Origin: Linum tenue
Lineage: Eukaryota; Streptophyta; Magnoliopsida; Malpighiales; Linaceae
Assembly (NCBI GenBank): GCA_946122785.1
Contig: CAMGYJ010000008.1
Span: 9,263,475-9,327,474, forward strand
DNA: 64,000 bases
Direction: 5' to 3'
The number at the start of each line of letters is the position of its first letter. Within the stretch, counting starts at the first letter, position 1. The notes beneath the pieces were generated by a model. The model was not told the DNA's origin. It was given only the letters and a program-made list of their open reading frames with translations, and searched no databases. Positions 55,733 to 64,000 of this stretch are shown in pieces. A program made the position numbers and the translations under genes.

Positions 55733-57600
55733 CACTACGAGAAAAAGGGGCTCTTGCAACACTTAGATCGCAACACTAATTAAAAGTGTTGCATTAAACA
55801 GACAATCGCAACACTTTTTTCAGTGGTTGCTAATAAGGTAAGTACACAACTCAAAATAATTAGAAAAAAATATGTGTTGCACTTGCCTATCTTATGCGAC
55901 ATTTATACTAGAAATCATTTTTATGTTGTTTTTTTTTTGTATATTTAAGCAACACTATAACAAATGTGTTGCAAAATATTAGTTTTGTGCTTTGCCTCTC
56001 AACTTTTTTATACATTATGCAAGTAATAAGCAATTTGATAAAATTAAAAAAAAATACATCATTTCAAATAAGAGCAGTCGAACTCACCATCATTTTTATA
56101 AAACCCAACCCGTAACTCCGACTTTTGCTTCCAAAATTGCCTGATTGCTCTCCACCAGATTAACCTATGTCCCTAACTATATAGTTGTAAAAAACTATAC
56201 AATTGTCTTCCAAGTGACTTTTAGCTTTCGTCAAAATAGGATGTTATACTCTAATATTTCTTCCTTTTCTTTCCCTCATCTCTTTGATATCGCTCCTTCG
56301 CACATAAGTCTTTGATCTCATCCTCCAAAATCTCCAGTGGCACACAGTACATGTCGTCCTTCTCCTTCACTATGTTCTGCCAAACCTGCTTTTACCAAGA
56401 AGTATGCTCCATTATATTTTCTGTCTCTACAAAATCTAGAGACACCCAATACGTATATTGGTACTTGCAATTTGTTTACTTTTATTCAGGGTTTACCCTT
56501 CTCGGTCATTGCTGAGGTCTGTCATTGCCCTTCTTAGTTCTTGCTGATGGGAAGAACGACTTTGCCCTTGCCGCCCTTGCCCTTCTTACTTCTTAGTCTT
56601 CACTGATCCACAAGACGGGCCCTTCGTCGTTGTCGATCCCCCACGACGACCTTCTTCCGTGGATCGCCACCTCCTTACTTGTGCGGACGTACGAGTCTAA
56701 GAAGTTTTCGAGGAAGAGGATCAAACAAACAAGAAAATAAACATTCCATCTGGGGAGTAGGTCAGCGTCAGGAACAATTATCATCTTGCTCCACGCAACG
56801 CTCTTAGTGGTGTTGCACCAGAAACAGAAGCATACAACAAACAATAAAAACGATTCTTGGACCTCTGAGAGTTGTATTCTTTTTATTATTATTGAGAATT
56901 GTATTTTTAGGTATTTTTTCACATTCATGTTTCATGTGTTAGTATTGGTAGTGATATTGGATTGTGATCTATATTCCAAATCAATTTGATTGCTATGGAG
57001 TACTATTTAGTATTGTTAGTAATATGATTGGAGTTTAAAGACATTTTTTCACTTTCGTGACAATAATATTATCACAAGATAGATTTATGTGTGACGTATA
57101 CTACCATCACGGTTGATATATATTTATGTCATCAACTCTTATCACAAAAAGAGACAAATACGATAGTTTCATTATCATGAAAGACAATTATCAGCGATAA
57201 CTCAATGAATCACCAACGAGGCATTTGAATGATGAACATGGATCATAGAGTGAATTTCAAAATGTGTATTTGGGAGAAAATTATGGTCATACAAGACAAT
57301 TATTTGTGACATGAAATATGTCACCGTTGTTGTTTTAATATCAATGCTAACTCGTAACAGAAAGTATCTCTATTGACGATGATATTATCACACAAATATT
57401 AGTTTTTGTTACGGAAAAAATTGTCACAAATATTTAGTCATTTGTGACGATAGAGACTCGCTACTAATAACATTTAAATGTGGCAAAAGCTTCTAAAATG
57501 TGTTGCCTAAATTCCTAAGATGTATTGCAAAAAATTCATAATTTGTTGTCTAAAGTAGTGTTGCATAAGAGGCAAAGATACATATTTTTCCTGAAAACAT
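55733..57600. mobile_element. CACTA transposon remnant
   Basis: The left terminus CACTACGAGAAAAAGGGG (55733) is a typical CACTA end. It is followed by subterminal GCAACACTT/AAAGTGTTGC repeats to about 55990. Similar GTGTTGC words reappear at about 57500-57560 and probably mark the other subterminal region, but a right-hand TAGTG terminus is not visible. Between about 57050 and 57460 lie TTTGTGACA words of a different family, perhaps a nested insertion. I see no transposase domain. Confidence 0.6.
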
Positions 57601-58074
57601 ATAAGAAAGGTTATCTACTTAATCCAGTAATTTTTTTAATATATCTATTGAAAGACAATATGTTTTTCAAAATGGTTACGATCTTAGACATTATCTTAAG
57701 AATTTTTACCTATGTTGGATGATGATGAAAGATGTGAACAATATTACAAGATGTCCTTCTCTCACTCTGTTTTTCTTTATCTCTGAATGAGTTATCGATG
57801 GTTGAAAATATGATTAAGAAAAGTAAGTTTTGTGAGCTATTGATAGTTGGAAGTATGATGAAAAAAATAAGTTTTTGTTTAAGAAATGTATACAAAAATT
57901 GATATAATATATAGAAGTTATAATGAGATAGTTGATCTCATTTTGATTGAGCAAAAACAATAACAAATTTTAAAAAATTTTATATTTACCAACCAATTGA
58001 AACAGATCCATGAAGACATTCATGGAAGAAGTTTAAAGACAAGACATGAATGTTGCAATATGAGTGAAGACCTT
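57601..58074. other. AT-rich spacer
   Basis: Apart from the copy of the 54.6-kb repeat at about 57785-57915, nothing is seen. Confidence 0.45.
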
Positions 58075-58500
58075 CGATTGGTTTCTTGCTCCACACGACA
58101 ATCAGGGTGGTGTTGAACCCAAAATGAGAACCCGATTACAAAAACCAATTCAAATCAACACAATAATATAAATTAAAAGAATCAAACAAAAGAATCAAAA
58201 AAGAGGGAGGAAGAGAAGTATACCTCAGCAAGATGGAGGTGAACTCACACCTCACCCCAATCAGAGGAACTGCGAATAACATAATGTGAACCCACAAAAC
58301 AGAACCATAACTAGAGGCCCCATACCCTACATCGTGCCATCTCGTTGAGCAACACCGAAAAGATCATGCCACAAGCTTGGATGAAGGTCCTCCACAAACA
58401 CTCCAGAGCAAACTATAGGCGCCGCTCCCACTTGCGGCCAAAGAAACCCAAAACTCAGCAGGAGACAACCACAAAAACAACGAGACCAAAAGGTATCCAG
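58075..58500. repeat. unidentified dispersed repeat, copy 1
   Basis: Segments 58075-58275 and 58376-58500 have close copies at 59665-59840 and 59855-59968. Landmarks are CTTGCTCCACA, TTGAACCCAAAATGAGAA, ACCTCAGCAAGATGGAGGTG, CTTGGATGAAGGTCCTC and CTCCCACTTGCGGCCAA. A shorter related stretch lies near 56783-56828. The minus strand has a splice-donor-like CTTGCTGAG/GTATAC at the same place in both copies. The nature of the repeat is unknown. Confidence 0.75.
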
Positions 58501-59664
58501 GTTACCGGCTTCTCGCTATCAAAACGTCTGTCAGCGAGCCTGGTGGTTTTTTCAGTAACAAAACCAACAAAAACGAGGGCCAATAACGCCCATCCCCAGT
58601 ACCGGATGTACTGCACCTGCCTCCGTCCTTCGAAAGCACGCTTCACAATGCCCATAGAAGAAAGAACGAAAAGCGGGAAGGCAGGCTAACCTATTGCGAC
58701 GACAATCAAAGGATGAAGGAGAGAATAATTTCTCCGGGTGAATTGAAGAGGGTGTAGAATAAAGTGTGTAGTGAGTATTTTCCCTACCTACCTTGCGTTT
58801 TTTTTTCCTCTCCTCTTCCCCCGCTAGTTTTGCTTTTTTCTTTCCTTTTCCAACCGTTAGACAGATTGTTGTCTTTTCAGACACGCCACTACGCCAAGCA
58901 GTGGGGGTAAAACAATCAAAATTATAAAATGATAAAAAAGTGTAGTGGTAATAGTTGTATGCGTTTAGGCCGGTAAAAATTGAAAGATCCTATTTCTTTT
59001 AGGATAATATAATTATTAAAAATCCTAAACTTTTAACGAAATCGACGTATCCTAAACTTTTAATGTTTTATCATTATTGTTTCAATTTAGCCCAAGGATT
59101 TTGATAACAAGATGAGCAAGATAATAGAGAGGACCCAACTATTTACTTGGCTTTACGACATTCAATTTGCCACATTGTAACCATTTATTAATTAGTGGAA
59201 GGAAGAGTTCAATTGTTCCAACACAAACGTACACCTCAGCAAAATAACATCAACACGACTCCCATTGTTCAAGAGAAGGGACTTTTAAATACAAAGCTCA
59301 GCGTCATAACATTAAAAGTGGTGGTAGCAAGCAACCCGAAAAGCAAACATTATTTGGATGGGTGGCAATTGGCATAAACTATTCACTTAAAAAACGCGTG
59401 CGTCGGCAATACCCCCACAATATATCACTGCTCAGTGCTTTGGTTTTTTTCCACGTTTGGCCTTTGGTTGTGACACCGGAAGAAACACCTTTGATCCAGA
59501 GTGGAGGCATCTGAGTGAGATTGTTCCCCCCCCCCCCCCCCCCACACACTTTCCTGTGTAACATCCTTCTTGGTTTTCGGAGTGTGTCCATCAAAATAAT
59601 TGCCCAATGACATGATTATCATAATCGCAATTGAGGCCCAAGAAGCTACTGAGATGTGCTCTTT
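58501..59664. other. spacer between two copies of the repeat
   Basis: No supported gene. Short open frames near 58455-58884 on the minus strand are not recognisable. A run of 18 C occurs at 59526-59543. Confidence 0.45.
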
Positions 59665-59968
59665 GATTCGTTTCTTGCTCCACAGCACAGTAGGGTGGTG
59701 CTGAACCCAAAATGAGAATCCAAATTACAAAACAATCATTCAAATCAACACAATAATATAAATTAAACTAATTTAACAAAGGAATCAAAAGAGGGAGGGA
59801 GAGGAGGATTATACCTCAGCAAGATGGAGGTGAACTCCGAGAAGATCATTCCACAGGCTTGGATGAAGGTCCTCTAGAAACACTTTTGAGCAAACTGAAG
59901 TCGCTGCTCCCACTTGCGGCCAATGAAACCCAGAACCCGGCAAGAGACAAACACCAAAACAGCGAGAC
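59665..59968. repeat. unidentified dispersed repeat, copy 2, joined to a LINE
   Basis: This copy matches copy 1 up to about ACCAAATGGTA, after which LINE ORF2 sequence begins. It also lacks about 100 bp present in copy 1 between the two conserved blocks. Confidence 0.75.
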
Positions 59969-59971
59969 CAA

Positions 59972-62900
59972 ATGGTAGTCCAGAGGAGAGTTCTAGAAAG
60001 TGAGTTGGAAGAGATCCTAATTCAGGAGGAGCTAATATGGAAGCAACGATCAAGAAATGATTGGTTAAAGCTAGGAGACAAGAATACTAAATATTTTCAC
60101 AGACGAGCTTCGGAGAGGAGAGCTAAGAACATGATTAGAAAGCTTAAAGATGTGGATGGGAGGATTTGGACAGGCCAAGAAGATGTAGCAAGGTGCATAG
60201 TGGATTTCTACAAGAAACTGTATACTTCTGACTCTGGTTCAAATTCAGGGAGAGTGATTGATGCAGTACCATGTAAGGTCACAACAAGTATGAATACTGA
60301 CTTACTAAAACCTTTCGAGAAGGAGGAGATATGGGAAGCTTTGAAGGTGATGGGACCATTAAAAGCCCCGGGGGCTGATGGCATGCCTGCTCTATTTTTT
60401 CAGAAAAATTGGGACATTCTGGGGGGGAAAATTACAACAGAGCTGCAAGGGTACCTGGAGGCGGGCAGTTTCCCTCAAGATCTGAATCATACCCTGGTAG
60501 CCTTAATACCTAAGAAAAAGAGTCCCCAAACCCCGGCTGACTTTCGCCCTATTAGTCTATGTAAGGTGTTATACAAAGTGCTATCGAAGGTTCTGGCTAA
60601 CAGACTAAAAAGGGTGTTGAATGAGGTAATAGTACCAAACCAGAGTGCATTTGTGCCTGGCAGGCTAATCACTGACAATGTGATGATAGCCTTTGAGTGT
60701 TTCCACTCGATGAAAGCGAGGAAATCAGGAAATAAGGGTTACGTGGCTGGTAAGCTAGACATCACTAAAGCTTACGACAGGGTTGAATGGTCTTTCTTAG
60801 AGGCTATAATGCTGAAGTTGGGATTTGATCCTAGATGGGTTCGGATGGTCATGACTTGTGTCACCACGGTATCTTTTTCCACTCTTGTTAATGGCCATCA
60901 AACCGAGAAATTTTTTCCTAGCAGAAGGTTGAGGCAGGGGGATCCAATATCTCCCTACCTATTCTTATTTGTGGTTGAAGGCCTATCTGCTCTGATAACA
61001 AAGGCTGAAAGGGAAAAGAAGATTGAAGGTTTGGAAGTCAAGAAGAATGCACCTCAGATCTCCCACCTATTATTTGCTGATGATAGCATTTTATTCATGA
61101 AGGCTACAAAGACTGAGTGTGAACGGGTGAAGGAAATTCTGAGCATATATGAGGCTGATTCAAGTCAGCAAGTTAACCTAACCAAGTCAGAGTTATCTTT
61201 TAGCCCAAATGTGAGGTATGAGAAGCAGGTAGAGCTGGCTGGATTATTGATGAAGAGAGTTGATCATCATCAAAGATATCTGGGATTACCTACTATTATT
61301 GGCAGATCAAAAAAGCAAACATTTGGCTATTTGGTGGATCGAGTTAGAGCAAAGGTAAAGGCCTGGAAAGGAAAACTATTATCTGTGGCAGGCAAGGAAA
61401 TTCTTCTTAAGTCTGTAGCTCAGGCACAAATGACATATGCCATGTCAGTTTTCCAAATTCCTATGAGCACTCTCAAGGAAGTTAAAAGAGTTGTGGCTCA
61501 TTTCTGGTGGGGGCAGCAAGAAGAGGAAGGGAAAACTCACTGGCTAAACTGGAAAGAGCTCTGTAAACCTAAGAAATGGGGTAGAATGGGGTTTAAAAAC
61601 CTACAGAGTTTTAACCTAGCTCTATTGGGCAAGCAACTATGGAGGATTGTTCAATTCCCAGACACCTTGGTGGCTAAGGTGCTCAAAGCGAAATATTTTG
61701 AGAATCGAAGCCCTTTGGAGGCAGAAGTGGGGAAAAACCCTAGCTAGGTGTGGAGAGGATTAATGGCGGCCAAGGACCTAGTTAAAAGGGGATGAGATGG
61801 AGAGTAGGAAACAGCAACAAGATAGATATATGGCTCGATAAATGGGTGCCTGCGAGTAAATCATTGCGAGTCACCTCGCCAACCTCTCCATGGGGTAGTT
61901 CTACATCAGTGGCAGAGCTCATAAACCATGAATCGAGGGAATGGCGCACAGATTTGCTACAGAGTCATTTTAACCCTATTGATAGGGTGAACATTCAGAA
62001 AATCCCCATTTCGCGACAGCCTATGGAGGATAAAATTATCTGGGATAAGGAAAAATCAGGGCGCTACTCTGTTAAATCAGCCTACAGACTATGGGAAGAG
62101 CGAAACAATGAAGAGGAAGGAGAGCCCTATACCCCGGTTAACTGGAAAAGACTCTGGAATCTTAAAATCCCGCCGAAGGTATAGGTTTTTGCATGGAGAT
62201 GGTTGAGGAACATAATCCCTACAGGGGCACGAATTTGGGATAGAATGCAAAAGGGCGGTGAGGGATGCCCATTCTGTGACCTAAGAGAGACTCAAGAACA
62301 CATTTTCCAACACTGTGATTGGGCTCGAAGAGTGTGGAGGTATAGTCCTATGAATTCCTATATCGAGAGGGGGGAAGCTCTTACCTCTGAAGAATGGTTC
62401 TGCGAGCTCCAGGAGACAGAATCTGATGAGCGACTGGGTGCGTTCTTGGTAGCTCTATGGTTTATGTGGGATCAGAGAAATTGCCAGCTGTGGAATAAAA
62501 AGAAATTAGAGGAATGGGAGATTACAAGGAGAGCAGATGAATGGTTAAAAGATTACCTGGAGAAGCAGGAGCAGCAGCCAGCGACAGATCTACCTGGAAA
62601 TCGGCAATGGCAGTCACTGATTAATGCACCCGTGACGATCTCGGTTGATGCTGCATGTATGGAAGGAAGGGGAACTGGATGGGGGGTGGTGATTCGGGAG
62701 AAGGAGGGGGGTTTCAGGCTCGCGGCGGTGAAAAAATAGTCTCGGACTGTTTGGGGGTGGTTCAGCAGCTGCAAAAGGAAGAGGTTGGGGAGACAGAAGT
62801 TGGGCTCATCTGTGGGGAAGTGAAGGAACGGGCCCGCGAGCTGGGGACTGTGGCTTGGCATTATATGGGCCGAGAGAGAAATAAGCCTGCTCATGTTATG

Positions 62901-63014
62901 GCACATATTGATTGTGTATGGGAGGGTGAAGAGGTTTGGGCCGAGAGCCCACCTCATTTTCTTGTATCTCTGTTAAGAGAGGATTTTGTGGGACACAATG
63001 GGTTTTCTGGTTAA
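59972..63014 (+). pseudogene. LINE ORF2 pseudogene: reverse transcriptase, zf-RVT, RNase H
   Basis: The first open part (to 61747) carries WKQRSRNDWLKLGDKNTKYF, KAPGADGMPALFF, RPISLCK, AYDRVEW, LRQGDPISPYLF and the catalytic FADDSILF, so the polymerase core is complete. It is then broken by a TAG at 61745-61747, a frameshift near 61790, a TAG at 62182-62184 just before the zf-RVT segment (CPFCDLRETQEHIFQHC), and a stop at 62737-62739 with a frameshift and internal loss in RNase H. The last readable piece ends at 63014. It is not functional. Confidence 0.92.
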
Positions 63015-63047
63015 TTAATTGAATGAAGGTACCTTTCAAAAAAAAAA
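59972..63047 (+). mobile_element. 5'-truncated L1-type LINE
   Basis: The element starts abruptly inside ORF2, upstream of the reverse transcriptase, and ends in a run of 10 A (63038-63047). It lacks ORF1 and the endonuclease, as usual for incomplete reverse transcription. The 5' junction, about 59970-59985, is blurred by local similarity with the preceding repeat. No target duplication was found. It belongs to the same broad plant L1 group as the LINE at 12.9-24.1 kb but is a clearly different copy. Confidence 0.9.
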
Positions 63048-63629
63048 GTCTTTGTTTCCATCATTCTAGGCTAGCTAGCTTGGAGGTCATTTTACAAGAT
63101 GTAAAGGGAACATGTGTATGACATGGCTCCACAATTGAATGAGAAGGCCTTGCAAAATCATAGTATTCGAGACGGGTTAATTGCAAGGTTGGTCACTTAG
63201 ATTACTAAAAAAGTTCATGTTTAGTCATCCAAAATATTTAGTTCCATTTGTGGTCAATAAAATTAGTAAAACATTTCAAGTTCGGTCATTCTCCGTCTAA
63301 CTCAGTTAACTTTGGCTGATGTGGCAGTCAACTCTGAAAGTTGACCGTTAAATGTGTAACGTGGCACTTAAAAATAATAAAAAATTAAATTTCATATTTT
63401 AAATATTCCATCTAATTATTATCATCACTAAAAAAATAAAAACCTAATTCTTCTACTACCTCCGCCGAACTCGCTTTCTCCTCCCCGACTCCACCCGCCG
63501 CCATCACGGATGAAGACCATCTCGTGTCGTGGTCTCTGCTGAAGAACCCGATCCTGATGTATGCGGTCAGGTAGTTATCCTTCTCCGTGAAGATCAGCGT
63601 CTTCGTCCTCGTCTTACTCAAACAAGTCT
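63048..63629. other. spacer and leader of the DVL gene
   Basis: The segment at 63180-63320 consists of words typical of a common plant dispersed repeat (GGTCACTTAGATTACT; AAGTTCGGTCATTC). The stretch from about 63430 is richer in C and T and is probably the promoter and 5' untranslated region of the small-peptide gene. Confidence 0.5.
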
Positions 63630-63827
63630 ATGTTCGTCAAAAAAAGCTCTTCCCTCAAGTATGCCGGCGGCGAAGGGGCCAGCGAGGATTACTCTGAAAA
63701 GGGGGGTTCGTCATCAATCGAGCGGAAATGCACCAACTTGGCGAAGGAACAGAAGGCAAAATTCTACATCATGCGCAGCTGCGTCGCCATGCTCGTCTGT
63801 TGGCACAAACACGCCGCCGATCCCTGA
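63630..63827 (+). CDS. DVL/ROTUNDIFOLIA-like small polypeptide
   Basis: A single-exon frame of 65 residues from ATG 63630 to TGA 63825-63827. The C-terminal half is the RTF domain: ERKCTNLAKEQKAKFYIMRS followed by CVAMLVCWHKH. In the family the consensus is close to KC..L.KEQRA.FYI.RRC..ML.CW. Basic and serine-rich residues precede it, as usual for this family. DVL/RTFL peptides are plant-specific, associate with the plasma membrane and restrict polar cell proliferation when overexpressed in Arabidopsis. The second arginine of the usual RRC is serine here. The gene stands alone downstream of LINE debris, and no intron is expected. Confidence 0.92.
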   Translation: MFVKKSSSLKYAGGEGASEDYSEKGGSSSIERKCTNLAKEQKAKFYIMRSCVAMLVCWHKHAADP

Positions 63828-64000
63828 CCCACATCATCATCCAACCCAACTCTCTGTCTCTCTCTCTCCTCGTCCTCTGGCCAGGGCAAGCTCATGAATC
63901 GTCAATTGATGCATCAATTAATCTCGTTACCGGATTAATTGATTGTGCACGGCATGCGGCCAATCTTGATTTATTCTTTTTTTTTAATGGGCATCTTGAT
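63828..64000. other. 3' flank of the DVL gene
   Basis: Contains a CT run near 63850 and AT-rich sequence. No other gene visible before the window ends. Confidence 0.5.

Noticed and set aside
1..64000. A multi-gene cluster built around the terpene synthase
   Set aside because: No cytochrome P450, glycosyltransferase or acyltransferase genes accompany it; the neighbours are transposons and unrelated genes.

Overview
The window is nuclear DNA of a flowering plant, most likely a eudicot. It has intron-containing genes with GT..AG junctions, plant-specific families (terpene synthase, arabinogalactan protein, Gnk2/DUF26, DVL/RTFL and GOLVEN/RGF-like peptides, pectate lyase), a dense load of plant-type transposable elements, and AT-rich spacers. 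The species cannot be fixed from sequence alone.

Layout. 1-4.2 kb: a terpene synthase gene whose exons 2-7 are clean but whose first exon is not visible, followed by a tandemly duplicated 3' flank. 4.2-12.9 kb: transposon debris, including a hAT element that keeps its transposase C-terminus, a captured aspartic-protease fragment, a large fold-back structure and a short hAT-type element with perfect 8-bp duplications. 12.9-24.1 kb: one L1-type LINE on the minus strand with 20-bp target duplications. Its RNase H region is split by a 5.4-kb non-autonomous LTR retrotransposon that has 1.45-kb LTRs and GAACT target duplications.

27.2-44.2 kb is the gene-rich core: an ABHD17-type serine hydrolase (+), plastid-type NAD glycerol-3-phosphate dehydrogenase (-, ten exons), a two-exon secreted peptide precursor resembling GOLVEN/RGF/CLEL (-), the mitochondrial protease ATP23 (-, five exons), a classical arabinogalactan protein (+), a small Gnk2-domain secreted protein (+) and a PL1 pectate lyase (-).

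44.4-49.5 kb: an apparently intact Ty1/copia element with identical 247-bp LTRs, AGTTT target duplications, a methionine-tRNA primer site and one uninterrupted polyprotein. It sits about 270 bp upstream of the pectate lyase start codon and in the same orientation. 50-59.9 kb: further transposons (a hAT-type element, an inverted-repeat element carrying an unidentified coding fragment, CACTA termini, a duplicated unknown repeat). 60-63 kb: a 5'-truncated, decayed LINE. 63.6-63.8 kb: an intact DVL/ROTUNDIFOLIA-like small-peptide gene.

The host genes do not form a pathway or operon; they are independent plant genes. Several do act in the secretory pathway or cell wall (arabinogalactan protein, pectate lyase, Gnk2 protein, RGF-like peptide). 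I see no clear novel multi-gene system. The most interesting items are the RGF-like peptide gene, the young copia insertion at the pectate lyase promoter, the RKS(T/V)D-repeat tail on the hydrolase, and the transposons carrying gene fragments. All exon boundaries were placed by eye from reading frame, splice consensus and remembered family sequence.
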